Of a stretch of DNA of 64,000 nt, positions 1-11,426 are shown one piece after another (position 1 is the first letter of the stretch; each line of letters starts with the position of its first letter). Source of the DNA: Epinephelus fuscoguttatus (Eukaryota; Chordata; Actinopteri; Perciformes; Serranidae); the NCBI RefSeq assembly GCF_011397635.1, contig NC_064767.1, forward strand, positions 1 to 64,000. The letters are read 5' to 3'. A program made the translations under genes and the position numbers. The notes under the pieces were generated by a model. That model saw only the letters and a program-made list of their open reading frames with translations. It was not told where the DNA came from and searched no databases.

Positions 1-147
1 CACAACCTAACCTAGCACAACTTCAACTAACCTAGCCTAACAACCTTTCTTAACCTAACACAACCTAACCTAACCTAACTTCTTCTTCTTCTTAACCTAA
101 CTTCTTCTTCTTTCCTAACCTAACCTAACCTAACCTAACCTAACCTA

Positions 148-178
<31 letters not shown>

Positions 179-1698
179 TAACCTAACCTAACCTACTTCT
201 TAACTTCTTCTTAACCTAACCTAACCTAACCTAGCACAACCTAACCTAACAACCTAACTAACTCCTAGCTTCCTAACTAACTCCTAACCTAACTAACCTA
301 ACCTAACCTAGCACAACCTAACCTAACCTAACCTAACCTAACAACTTCTTCTTCTTCTTCTTCTTAACCTAACCTTCTTCTAACCTAACCTAACCTAACC
401 TAACCTAACCTAACCTAACTTCTTCTTTAACCTAACCTAACTAACTTCTTAACTTCTTCTTCTTTAACCTAACCTAACCTAACCTAACTAACCTAACCCC
501 TAACCTAACCTAACCTAACCTAACCCCTAACCTAACTTAACCTAACCTAACCTAACCTAACCTAACTAACCTAACCTAACCTAACCTAACTAACCTAACT
601 AACCTAACAACCTAACAACTCACAACCTAACAACTCCTAACAGCACAACTTCTTCTTCTTCTTCTTTAACCTAACCTAACCTAACCTAACTAACTTCTTC
701 TTAACCTAACCTAACTAACTTCTTCTTCTTCTAACCTAACCTAACCTAACCTTCTTCTTTAACTTCTTCTTCTTCTTCTTTAACCTAACCTAACCTAACT
801 TCTAACCTAACCTAACTAACCTAACTTCTTCTAACCTAACAACTAACCTAACCTAACTAACTTCTTCTTCTTAACCTAACTTCTTCTTCTTCTTCTTTCT
901 AACTTCTTCTTAACCTAACCTCTAACTTTAACCTAACCCCTAACCTACTAACAACCTAACAACCTTCTTAACCTAACCTAACTAACCTAACTTCTTCTTC
1001 TTCTTCTTCTTAACCTAACTTCTTCTTAACCTAACTTCTTTAACCTAACCTAACCTAACCTAACCTAACCTAACCTAACCCTCTTCTAACCTAACCTAAC
1101 TTCTTAACTTCTTCTTAACCTAACCTAACTTCTTCTTTAACCTTTAACCTAACCTAACCTCTAACTAACTTCTTCTTAACTTTAACCTAACCTAACCTAA
1201 CCTACAACCAACACAACTTCTTCTTAACCTAACTAACCTAACCTAACCACAGCACAACTTAACCTAACCCACCTACCCACAACCACAACCTCCTAACCTA
1301 ACAACCTAGCACAACTTAACCTAACCTAACTTCTTCTTAACCTAACCTAACAACCTAACCTAACTAACCTAACCTAACTAACCTAACTTCTTAACCTTCT
1401 TCTTCTTCTTCTTCTTAACCTTCTTCTTCTTTAACTTCCTTCTTCTTCTTCTTCTTTAACCTAACCCCTTAACTAACTAACCTAACCTAACTTCTTCTTC
1501 TTTAACACAACCTAACAACCTAACCTAACCTAACCTAACCTCCTAACTTCTTCTTTAACTTCTTCTTCTTCTTCTTCTTCTTAACCTAACCTGCCTAACA
1601 ACTAACACTAACTTCTTCTTCTTCTTCTTCTTCTTCTTAACCTAACCTAACTTCTTCTTCTTAACCTAACCTAACAACTAACTTCTTCTTCTTCTTTA

Positions 1699-1729
<31 letters not shown>

Positions 1730-2124
1730 TAACAACTTCTTCTTCTTCTTAACTTCTTAACTAACTTCTTCTTCTTCTTTAACCTAACAACTAACCTAAC
1801 CTAACCACAACCTAACCCCTAACACTAACTTCTTCTTCTTTAACCTAACACAACCTAACCTAACCCACAACCACTAACCTAACCTAACCTAACTAACCTA
1901 ACCTAACTTCTTTAACCTAACCTAACCTAACCTAACCTAACCTAACCTAACCTAACCTAACCTAACCTAACCTAACTTCTCTTCTTCTTCTTCTTCTTTA
2001 ACTTCTTCTTCTTCTTCTTCTTTAACCTCTTCTTCTTTCTTCTTCTTCTTCTTCTTCTTCTTCTTTCTTCTTTCTTCTTCTTTAACCCTAGCACAACTAG
2101 CCTAACTTCTTCTAACCTAGCACA

Positions 2125-2155
<31 letters not shown>

Positions 2156-2371
2156 CTTCTTCTTCTTCTTCTTTCTTCTTCTTCTTCTTCTTTAACTTCT
2201 TCTTTTCTTCTTCTTCTTCTTCTTCTTCTTCTTTCACAACTTTAACCTAACTACTTTCTTCTTCTTCTTCTTCTTCTTCCTAACACAACTTCTTCTTAAC
2301 ACAGCACAACCTCTTCTTCTTTCTTTCTGCTTCTTCTTTCTTCTTCTTCTTCTTCTTCTTCTAACCTAGCC

Positions 2372-2403
<32 letters not shown>

Positions 2404-2818
2404 CTTCTTTCTTCTTCTTCTTCTTCTTCTAACCTAACTTCTTCTTCTTCTTCTTCTTCTTCTTTAACCTAACTTCTTTAACCTAACTTCTTTCTTCTTC
2501 TTCTTCTTCTTTCTTCTTCTTCTTTCTTCTTCTTCTTCTTCTTCTTCTTTCTTCTTCTTCTTAACTTTCTTCTTCTTCTTTCTTTAGCACTTTCTTAACT
2601 TTCCTAGCACAACCTGCTTTCTTAGCTAACTTTAACTTCTTCTTCTTCTTCTTCTTTCTTCTTCTTCTTCTTCTTCTTCTTCTTCTTCTTCTTCTTCTTC
2701 TTCTTCTTCTTCTTCTTCTTCTTCTTCTTCTTCTTTCTTCTTCTTCTTCTTCTTCTTCTTCTTTAACCTATTCTTCTTCTTCTTCTTTAACTTCTTCTTC
2801 TTCTTCTTTAACCTAACA

Positions 2819-2849
<31 letters not shown>

Positions 2850-3054
2850 CTTTCTTTAACAGCACAACACAACTAACTTTAGCACAACTCTTCTTTCTTC
2901 TTCTTCTTCTTTAACTTCTTCTTCTTTTCTTCTTCTTCTTCTTCTTTAACCTAACCTTTCTTCTTCTTCTTCTTCTTTCTTCTTCTTCTTTCTTCTTCTT
3001 CTTCTTCTTCTTTAACTTTAACCTTCTTCTTTAACTTTCTTAACTTCTTCTTCA

Positions 3055-3085
<31 letters not shown>

Positions 3086-3645
3086 TCAACACAACTGCTT
3101 TCTTCAACACTTCTTCTTAGCACAACTTCTTCTTCTTTCTTCTTCTTCTTCTTCTTCTTCTTCTTCTTCTTCTTTAACCTAACTTCTTCTTTAACTTCTT
3201 CTTCTTTCTTCTTCTTCTTCTTCTTCTTCTTCTTAACTTCTTCTTCTTTAACTTCTTTAGCACAACTTCTTCTTCTTTAACTTCTTCTTCACAACTTCTT
3301 TCAACTAGCACTTCTTTCTTCTTCTTCTTTCTTCTTGCACAACACAACACAACCACAACTTCTTCTTCTTTTAGCACAACTTTCTTCTTTAACTTCTACA
3401 ACTTCTTCTTCTTTCTTCTTTCTTCTTCTTCTTTCTTCTTCTAACTTCTTAACCTAACTTCTTCTTTCTTCTTCTTCTTTCTTCTTCTTCTTTAACTTCT
3501 AACCTAACTTCTTCTTTTCTTTCTTCTTCTTCTTCTTTAACCTAACTTTAACCTAACTTCTTCTTCTTCTTCTTCTTTAACCTAACTTTAACCTAACCTA
3601 ACACAACTTAACCTAACTTCTTCTTCTTCCTTCTTCTTCTTTCTA

Positions 3646-3676
<31 letters not shown>

Positions 3677-3797
3677 CTTCTTTCTTCTTCTTCTTCTTCT
3701 TTAACTTCTTCTTCTTTCTTCTTCTTCTTTAACCTTTCTTTGGCTTCTTCTTCTTCTTTAACCTAACTTCTTCTTTACACACTCTTTAACTTCTTCA
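1..3797. repeat. telomere, C-rich strand, base-calling-degraded
   Basis: The stretch is made of CCTAA pentamers, some CCCCTAA, and long CTTCTT runs, with no unique sequence until about 3797. C-strand repeats reading inward from base 1 are what the left end of a chromosome should show. Vertebrate telomeres are (TTAGGG)n. CTTCTT is a reported nanopore miscall of CCCTAA, and CC for CCC is an ordinary homopolymer deletion. I therefore read this as real telomere recorded with errors. Long Glu/Lys-rich frames on the minus strand here are artefacts. Confidence 0.85.
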
Positions 3798-4640
3798 GGT
3801 AGGATTCATGCACAGGAACACAAGCAATTTTATTCCGAAAATTAAAAACGTGATTGGCAACACTAAAACATAAATAGGAATCAAAACATTAGACAGATAG
3901 TTTATTTGGCATTATTTACAGAGGGCAAATCATTAATTAGGGGGTTAAAATTAATTAAACTCATCCAGGGATTTGTAAACATAATTGATCACACTTAAAA
4001 ACATAAATAGGGATTCATAAATTAGACACATAATTCATTAGACACTATCTAAAACTGGGAAATCATTAATTAGAGGACTTAAACCTGTAAAATGCATTAT
4101 TTGGCTACATTAAAAACAAGGGAAGGGAAGCAGGGACTCACAAGGGGTTAAAAAATCTTGGCAGAGCACATGACTGGTCATTAGTGACTTTATTGTTATA
4201 CAATAAAATTCATTTCAACAGGTTCTACTGTCATTTTCATTCGGAACAAGCCCAGGCTTCTTCCTCCATTAGTGTGTGTGTGCTCAAACCACGTGGGAGG
4301 AGCCTTGACACTCACTCACTCTCTCACAGAGCTCACTTCTACTGCAGCAGCCAGAGGAGAAACAGCTCACTGTCTCAGCTCCAGTAGTGGGTCCAAACTT
4401 TGCAAGAGTGCTGGTCCTGAGGAAGATCCATATGGATCGAAACGTCGACAGACAGCACTACATTAATTAGGACTAATTAAGGCTCAGCAACAGCTTTTTT
4501 TCCCCTTGAGGGCAAACTTTTTCTCCCTCCCTTTGTCTCCTTTCTTGCCTTTTCTCCTCACTTCTCCCTTGAGGAAAATCCTTCTCTTTTGGAGTTTTTT
4601 TTCAGCATTTTTCCCTCTTTCTGACTGCTTTTGGATTACT
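3798..4640. other. subtelomeric sequence without a gene
   Basis: This is AT-rich sequence with short internal similarities (for example 'ataaataggaatcaaaa' and 'ataaatagggattcata' about 150 bp apart). From about 4180 it becomes repeat-like, including a perfect palindrome GATCCATATGGATC near 4426 followed by GAAACGTCG, a motif common in fish non-LTR retroelements. I see no gene with splice sites or a conserved domain. Confidence 0.5.
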
Positions 4641-4833
4641 TTTAACCTTTAACCTCACCCCCCTCCTTTTTCTTTTAGAAATCTTCCTTTCCCCTTTTGG
4701 GAAAGCGCTTTTTGTTACTCATTAAGTCTTTATCATTTCTATTTTCATTTCCACTATTGTTTTCTTTACTTTGTTTATATTTTTTATATAACAAAGGCTG
4801 CCCCAGGGGAACATTAAACACTAAATCATTAAA

Positions 4834-5010
4834 GGACACTTACACACAAAACACAGACATTAAACGACACACACACACGCCAAACACAATATTAAAGGAC
4901 ACTTACACACAAAACACAGACATTAAAGGACACACACACACACCAAACACAATATTAAAGGTCACTTACACACAAAACACAATATTAAAGGACACATACA
5001 CACAAAATAA
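4834..5010. repeat. 63-bp tandem repeat, CA-rich
   Basis: About 2.8 copies of a 63-bp unit beginning GGACACTTACACACA and containing AATATTAAAGG. Copy starts at 4834 and 4897 are 63 bp apart. Confidence 0.8.
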
Positions 5011-5132
5011 AAACAGTACACACACGCACACTTATCTACATTAAACATAAAAAACACGAAAAAAATATATAAAAAAAATACACCAAATAAACAAAAAACG
5101 TACAAAAAAACACCACAAACACGTACACAACC

Positions 5133-5405
5133 ATGGCTGATGGTGCCTGGACCACAGTCCAATATGGCAGAAAGCGCCACAACAAATACAGGGGGGGCCA
5201 GCATGGCTGGGGTGCCCCTGGGAGGATGGACAGTGCACCACCCTTCCCCTCTAACAGGGGATGGGGTACAGTCCCCTATCCTAACCCTAACCCTATGGGG
5301 GATGGGTTCAGTTCCCCTTCCCTAACCCTAACCCTAACCCCTAACCCTAATGGTGCATTTTCATTGAACAAAACAGAAAAAGTGCCATCAAACGTGCCCT
5401 TCTAG
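5133..5405 (+). CDS. unrecognised 90-codon ORF, possible retroelement ORF1 start
   Basis: The frame starts MADGAWTTVQYGRKR and is rich in Gly, Arg and Pro. This faintly resembles the first residues of fish non-LTR ORF1 proteins. Its middle is made of telomere-like CCCTAA repeats translated as PNPNP and TLTLTP, and it stops soon after, so it is at best the remnant of an element start. I do not assign a function. Confidence 0.2.
   Translation: MADGAWTTVQYGRKRHNKYRGGQHGWGAPGRMDSAPPFPSNRGWGTVPYPNPNPMGDGFSSPSLTLTLTPNPNGAFSLNKTEKVPSNVPF
5276..5352. repeat. short interstitial CCCTAA tracts
   Basis: Two short clusters of intact CCCTAA hexamers (around 5279-5295 and 5320-5350) are separated by unique sequence. 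They have the full vertebrate hexamer, unlike the pentamers at the chromosome tip. Confidence 0.75.
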
Positions 5406-5553
5406 TGAACAAAACATACAATAAAGTGCCTTGAAGGGTGCCTGATAAACAAATGTAATGACCCTAACTCACCATGCGATCACTTTTTCCATGCTGGTGC
5501 CCTGCCCTGCTGGATACAGCTGGTGCTCTTTTTTGTTTTCTCGCCCCTGCAAC

Positions 5554-6036
5554 TCACAATTCCTCACTCCAGAATTGGGTTGGTGGCATGTTTTCAGTAA
5601 GCGTTTCATCCACATACTCACGTGTCATCTGACTTTGGGGCTCAGGAGCACAGACTTTCTTCTCCCCGGCTGGGGTTGCTGGCACGTTCTCAGGGGGCGT
5701 TTCATCCACATACTCACATGTCATCTGACTTTGGGGCTCAGGAGCACAGACTTCCTTCTCCCCGGCTGGGGTGGCTGGCACGTTCTCAGGGGGCGTTTCA
5801 TCCACACAATCACATGTCATCTGACTTTGGGGCTCAGGAGCACAGACTTCCTTCTCCCCGGCTGGGGTTGCTGGCACGTTCTCTGGGGGCGTTTCATCCA
5901 CACACTCAAGTGTCATCTGATTTTGGGGCTCAGGAACACAGACATCATTCTCCCCGCCAGAGGTTTCTGTCAGCAGCCCTGCTTCTTGGATATAGGTGGG
6001 AAATCCAACCTCCTTCTGGTCTCCTGATTTTGACAT
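5554..6036 (-). repeat. 96-bp (32-residue) in-frame tandem repeat at the 3' end of the recombinase gene
   Basis: About four copies of a 96-bp unit (phase markers at 5623, 5719, 5815, 5911). In one minus frame they read as VDETPPENVPATPAGEK followed by VCAPEPQSQMT. The frame overlaps the recombinase exon end by about 65 bp in a different phase, so it is either an extra C-terminal domain reached by a frameshift or a 3'-UTR repeat. The opposite strand is also open because the period is a multiple of three. Confidence 0.7.
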
Positions 6037-7604
6037 GATGGGAGCTCATCCTCTGACAAAGAGGAAACTTCAAAACTGACTTTCACTCCATGTCCCTGTG
6101 GAGAACTCTCACGTTTTTGACGCCTGCTCTTCAACTCCTCATCAGACAGTGAAGAGCTTGACTCTGGTTGATCATCATACACAGGTTCCTCATCACTTGA
6201 GCTTGTCTCCGATGTATCAGTTAAGATGAGTTCATCGTCATCACTTTTGTCATCTGGAGGGGGGTTGGCAGCAGCACTCTGCAAGGCTTTCATTCGCAAC
6301 TTTCTGGTTTCATACCCCATCACTTTGTCTGGCAGAGCGACATAAAATCGCTCTGCTGTGCTGGGGTCATGGCACATATGTTTTGCCACCTGCTTCCTCT
6401 CCTTTTCAGAGAGGTACTTGTTGGCCTGGAAACCCAAACAAAGAATCAGTCAGAAACAGTCCTTTTAGAAAATGTGTCTCAACAGTGTTAATCAACGCTC
6501 TCAATAAACTTATGACATCCACTCAACAGTCTCTAAAATGTGTGTACACTAAATTTGTTACTTCTACCTACATGCAACCATCAACATAATCTCACTTCAA
6601 ATTCTAGCCCCCATGTTGAGGATTCAAACTTCCAAATTCAAATCCAATGCCACTGATCTCCAACTTCCAAATTGTAATCTATAGACAAATTCCAACTTCC
6701 AAATTCTAATCTATGGATGAATTACAACTTCCAAATTCTAAAAACTATGGCCAGATTCCAACTTATATTAAGTTCTTACTTGAGTAGAGACGCTGCTCCG
6801 GATCATGTTGAAGCTGACAGTCCCCTGCATTCCAGCATCCACCCAAGCCAGATGGAGGAAGTTTAACGGCTTCTGAATCTGCTTGCCAAGCACTGTATGG
6901 AACACATACTTGCTGGCCTGGCCTGGCTTACAGCACTTGCCATTGGTCAGGCATTCAAGCCACGTAAACTCCTCATTGTTGAGGGAAAATGCAGCTTGGC
7001 CAAATGACCTCACGGTTTTGTGGTCATCCACCTTAGGATATTAAATGAAGAAAATTAAATTATTTCTGTGGATAGGTGGACTTTAAATGAGTGGAACAAA
7101 CCTCCAGTGACTGGTGTTTGTAGCTTATATGACTATGAAATGCTGACTTCAACAAAGACACTAATCTTAATTTAACCAATGAAAAGCTCATTACTTGGAC
7201 CCACCACACCTAAATAAATACTAACCAGAACTTGGAACTTCTTGCCATGATCCCACGTCTCAAAGTTCATCACATGTTCCTTGGTCATGTTAGTGAGTAC
7301 AATGGATCTGTGTCCAGTGAGCATGGACAGGTAGCCCATTATGTAGCCAATGAGCTTGGAATGCTCATTCTGCTGTCTTCCATTGCCGGCTAAGCTTTCT
7401 ACAAAACATGCAGAGATATACACAGAAAGATACAGTTAAGAATGCAAACTACTGAAGAAGAAAGAGTACAATGTAAATAATAACGTCGACTTACCAAACA
7501 GTTTAGGAATTTTTTTCCTGGCAGTAATCATGAATTTCTTTTCTTCGACTGCACCAAGCTGATTGTCTGTAAAAACAGTGTGACATGCATGTATTTAGAT
7601 GACA

Positions 7605-7644
<40 letters not shown>

Positions 7645-10600
7645 GTATGAGACATACAATTTGATTTCAATAAAGCCAAGAATACCGGACTGAAAACAAC
7701 TGAAAACATTTACCTGTCTTATGGCGTAGGACTTTCTGCCGGTGGACGACCATTTTTTTCTGGACATCAGCCATGATTCTCTTAATTTCATACTGAAGTG
7801 TCGCGAAGTCTTTCTTCTTGAGCTTACTAGCCTTCTCAAATGAGCTCTCGGTGTGTCTGAGGAACATGACCACATTGGTCATCATGTTTTGACTGTCGTG
7901 GGTGCATAGCCCTTCTGAAACAGGTACGCTGGCCAACTGTGGAAAAAGTTAAGGAGTTAGAAGTGGCTAAATCTGACTTCCAGTTCCACCACATTCCATG
8001 GTCCAACTTCTCAATTCTCATCTATTTCTATATCACCGTAGATTAAAATTTGGAATTCATAGAAAAAAAATATGTGTGTATTTGTAAGTATTTGGTGCCT
8101 GGTTAACTCTGAAAATTGTCTTTTTTTAGGTCAAGAACAATCTGAGATGAAAAACTACTTACGCACGTAACTTGTCTACTTGGATTAGGAACCTTAGGTC
8201 TTGGGAGACGGCCTTGGAAGGCAGGCCAGCGGCCATGTAGAGGCAAAAGCGAAGACCGTGGCTGGATGACTGCCGTGCATTTTCTATGTCCTTCTTTCCT
8301 TTCCGTGACCCCAGGCGAAACTTTCTAAAGTCTTGAAGAATCTTTTCTGCAGTAAAATTAAAACCGTTAATAACTAATTAATTAGTTGGACAACCCAAAA
8401 ACAACAAAGGTGAAAAGGGAAAGAATGAACTAACTGTAAATCTCTCTGTCTCCCCCAAATTGTAACTGGAAAGGAAAGGAAAACTTACCAAATAAATGAT
8501 CGCCCATCTTCCCCTTGTTGGCATGTTCCCATTTTTGAGCTGATAGAGGTGGTTTACAAGGTATACAGGTGGGTGTCTGGTGCTGTGCTGTCATCAAAAA
8601 ATCCACTTTTTGTTCCAGCTGCTGCAACCTGGAAAAAAACTGCTGGCAGGTGCACTTGCATGCCTTTGACAAAGGGGTGGAAGCAAGTGGCTGACTGGCA
8701 CTAGGATCAGTGGAGGAGGAGTTGTGGGACCCAGGAACAGGGGTGGAAGGAAGTGGCTGACTGGCATTAGGGTCAGTGGAGGACACATTTTGATCACTTC
8801 TCATATGACTACCGCCAGGCATGAGGGTGGAACATCTGTGGCTGGAAATGACTCCAGTGGGAGGATGAGCATTGGGGGGTGAAATGTTGTGCTTTGAAAT
8901 ATCCAGGTCCATGTCTGTGTCTTCGTCCTGGGATCCTCTTGCTCCTGCCTATGTTCCTTATCAACGGAATCCTCAGACGGTTCCAAATCAATAGGCAGAC
9001 AATCATCCTCTGTAATGAAATTTATTTGATTTAAATTGGAAATTAAAACCCTGTCGTTCCAAATTCCAAATTTCTGTTTTTGGTTGCTACACAAAAGCCA
9101 TACAAAAAACTACACAATAGAAAGCTCAAATTTAATTTGTGTATAGTTGGATAGAAAATTTAAAGGGATATGATAATGAAAGCCTTCTTTTCAGTCCCCT
9201 TGATACCAGGGAATCACAAATAATATTAACACAACTTAAGAGTACCATATTCATCGGTAATCCCCATGTCCAACGTTGATACCATGGGCTTATCGGGCTG
9301 GGACCTCCGCAGTTCACCGAGCTCTTTCACGATGGCTGCTCTCTTGGCCTGCTTCATGATAGGTTCTCGTTCCTATTAACATAAGAAAATAATCTACTAT
9401 TAGACAAACTTAAGAGGGACAAAACATTACATTTACAACAGATCTTAAATGAGTTTTTCATCAAATTAAAACAAAATGATTGTACTTACCTCTGCTGAAA
9501 TAATTGTATGTGTATCTTGTAAGTGCTTATCGAGGCGGGCAAGCTTTTTCTACCCACATAAGTCGCAGTCCAAGCTGTCTGAAGTTCTGTGGTAGGAAAT
9601 GAAAAATAAATGAGTCCAGGAAATCCAAGCTGATAACATAACAGGGTATCTATGCATAAATATGAGAAACACATTTTATTTAATCTTACCGTCCATTCCC
9701 ATATTTCACAAGAAGCTTGAACTCCTTTTTATTTGGAATGGTATGGGACACTGTAAGGTGTTGCTTTAAGTTGCTGTAGCTGGCAAAACACAATCCGCAT
9801 ACTTTTCCGCTCTGCAGATAATTAAAAATAATACACTAAATTAAGACTGCCTCCTCAGCAAACTATCACAAAGTACACTCTCTGTTATTTTCTACTTACC
9901 ATCTTGCCAAAGAGGACATTCAGAACACTGAAACCTGTGCATTTAGAGGGGTTTAAGAAGGACATGTGGTCACAATGTTATTGTCAAAAATTGGAAAACT
10001 GAGCATATTCAAACAATAAATAACCCATCCCTCTGTTACCCTCAGCTGTGTATATCTCTGTAACTCCTTGCTGCCCCTTTGGGGCTCTGGACACTCTTCT
10101 TTCTGACTGTGCTGTCAGAGCTTCTCTAGAACTCTGCTTGCTCCTTCTTCTTACAACCTCATTTCCTTTCCCATCTTCAGAAGTCTTCTCTGCTCCCACA
10201 CTTTGTGTTGATATCAGTGGACTGTCTCCAGCTTTCTTTGATCTATCTGTGACACTCTGACAAACTTCTAAGAGGGATGAAGCTCTCCTTGGCTCGTCCT
10301 TCACTGGCTTGGAAGCTGGATTTTCAGCCATGTCCATGGAGCAGAATTCAGTGCTGTTGCACTTGTTGCTTTGAATTTGTGTAATTGCTTTCTCAGTCTT
10401 CTCGTTTGTTTCTGTGTTGCAGGTTTTGTCCATTTCGACAGGGTGAGACACAGGTTCTGTGTCGGCTGTCTTAGTGGGTTTTGTTTGATGTGTGAGCGCA
10501 GTGAGAGCTGCACTTCTTGGTCTCGAAGAGGTCCTCTTGTGCACTGTCCATCTTTCCACCTCTTTAATCAACTTGTCATTGATACAGGCACTGGTCTTCT

Positions 10601-11426
10601 CTCTGTGATGACAAAGATATCTCTCCCTCAGTCGGTACTTTGGAGCCACAGGGTCCCTTGTTTCTTCACAATGAGACTGCTTCCCTCTTTGTTTAAAGCG
10701 ACCCTTTCCATTCCTCTCACAGGTGCAGCACTCACACATTTCATTTCCCTCCCCAAAAAAGTTGGCACCATAGTAACATGTGATCTCCTCGCCAGGTGAG
10801 ATGGGTCTAATGACTTCAACATAAGCAAAGAACCTGCAAGCGACATACTTGCCGTTTGGATTGCAGTCATGGTTAACAAAACTTGCAGGCCCAAGCCAGA
10901 GCTGATCGCAGCGTTTGCGTAAGGAATACATCACGCTGAAGTCATTGACTCCAGCCTGCAGCACAGCACTATCAGCGGGACTAAACTCTGCTATGCAGCC
11001 CAGCAGGACCTCAGCACGCTGTCCTGGAAACCAGTGCCTTGTTGAGGTTATCTTTGCTCCATTGGTCTCAGAAGAGTATCTGTCACTGGACTCTATCTTG
11101 ACACCACTGTCCAACAGGAAGGCCCTGAAGTAGCAATACACATGTTGCCTCAGTAGTTCCTGATGACGGCTTCCCAGAGAATTAAAATAGTCACCAGCCA
11201 GTTTGCCCACTATCATCAGCAGTGCATCGAATGTTGCGCTGAAATCATGTGTATGCTGAAAGCTCAGCAGGGTCTCTTTGAGAATACCACAACACTGTAT
11301 CTCTGGTGAAGGAGTGATGTTCATTTTATGGGTCCTGAAACCCAACAGAGGGTCCAGCACCAAACCCGTGGCCAGGTCATCAATCTCACACAGCTCCATA
11401 ACACTCATTCTGGTCCCTCCGTCCAT
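5554..11426 (-). CDS. SET (KMT5B/C-like) - C2H2 zinc finger - tyrosine recombinase gene, with two lesions
   Basis: Exons inferred from GT/AG sites and matching phases are 10040-11426, 9900-9934, 9690-9811, 9490-9586, 9246-9372, 8489-9009, 8163-8346, 7714-7928, 7495-7548, 7226-7398, 6780-7031 and 5970-6425. The N-terminal part is a histone H4 Lys20 methyltransferase domain of the KMT5B/C type. Two C2H2 fingers, a Ser/Pro-rich linker and a phage-integrase-like domain follow. All junctions agree in phase except around exon 6, whose 521 bp leave the frame one base short. An in-frame TAG (9550-9552) lies in the second finger. A 32-residue repeat reading frame overlaps the 3' end in another frame. 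The gene could be a recently decayed or mis-sequenced mobile-element gene or a domesticated one. Alternatively the SET part is a separate retrogene and the recombinase starts at a later ATG in exon 5. The domain calls are firm; the single fused transcript is inference. Confidence 0.65.
5970..8346 (-). CDS. tyrosine recombinase domain exons 7-12
   Basis: Exons: 8163-8346, 7714-7928, 7495-7548, 7226-7398, 6780-7031, 5970-6425. The predicted domain follows the integrase order: an N-terminal helical part, catalytic Arg in YLSMLTGHR, a candidate beta-hairpin Lys in WDHGKKFQVL, the second Arg in SFNMIRSS (the family HxxR His is Asn here), and the last box MCHDPSTAERFY. That box matches the classic GHxxxxTxxxY pattern, with His and nucleophile Tyr. 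Crypton elements and genes derived from them carry this kind of recombinase in animals. Every junction in this part agrees in phase, and the core has no stop codon. The end is an acidic Ser-rich tail (TDTSETSSSDEEP). Confidence 0.75.
6600..6770. repeat. TTCCAAATTC motif array in the last recombinase intron
   Basis: Four copies of AACTTCCAAATT occur within about 140 bp, part of a loose 30-40-bp unit with TCTATGG. The same motif recurs near 8047, 9058, 11705, 11740 and, inverted, several times at 13400-13510. Confidence 0.6.
8489..9372 (-). CDS. linker exons 5 and 6 (9246-9372, 8489-9009)
   Basis: Exon 5 encodes a basic helix (MKQAKRAAIVKELGELRR) and ends in DEY. Exon 6 starts acidic (DDCLPIDLEPSEDSVDKE), then must change frame near 8930-8950 to reach DLDISKHNISPPNAHPP. 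It continues with two copies of a Ser/Pro unit (STDPNASQPL, STDPSASQPL) and a likely coiled coil, RLQQLEQKVDFLM. The exon length is one base short of what the flanking phases need, which supports a single-base deletion. Confidence 0.6.
9490..9934 (-). CDS. C2H2 zinc-finger exons (9900-9934, 9690-9811, 9490-9586)
   Basis: The first small exon encodes FSVLNVLFGKM. The next encodes a clear C2H2 finger, CGLC then 12 residues then HLTVSH, ending LLVKYGNGR. The third encodes a second finger with CDLC and DKHLQDTH, but the codon after CDLCG is TAG (9550-9552). Phases (2+33; 120+2; 1+96) join without a break to the exons on both sides. The fingers probably bind DNA. The stop codon would separate the SET and first finger from the recombinase unless it is a sequencing error or is skipped. 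Confidence 0.7.
10040..11426 (-). CDS. KMT5B/C-type SET domain exon (intronless H4K20 methyltransferase)
   Basis: A continuous frame runs from ATG at 11424-11426 for about 460 residues; without splicing it stops at 9984. The family transfers methyl groups from SAM to Lys20 of histone H4 in the nucleus. Visible family marks are an N-terminal helical region with ELCEIDDLATGLVLDP (about 11-26), RYSSETNGAK (116-125), the core NHDCNPN (185-191), EEITCYYG (213-220) and a post-SET zinc cluster CECCTC (231-236). After about residue 270 the sequence is Ser/Thr/Lys-rich and unfamiliar. Vertebrate KMT5B/C split this region over several exons, so a single exon points to a processed retrocopy. A donor site (G/GTAACAG) at 10039 gives phase 1, which fits the next exon. 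Confidence 0.85.

Noticed and set aside
2632-3377. Minus-strand frames of Glu/Lys/Arg runs (77 and 67 codons)
   Set aside because: They are translations of CTTCTT runs in the mis-called telomere.
1-3797. TTAGG (arthropod-type) telomere
   Set aside because: The pentamers mix with CTTCTT error runs and CCCCTAA, and the genome is clearly a fish; homopolymer deletion explains CC for CCC.
5458-6038. Plus-strand frames of 189 and 138 codons
   Set aside because: They are the antisense shadow of the 96-bp coding repeat.
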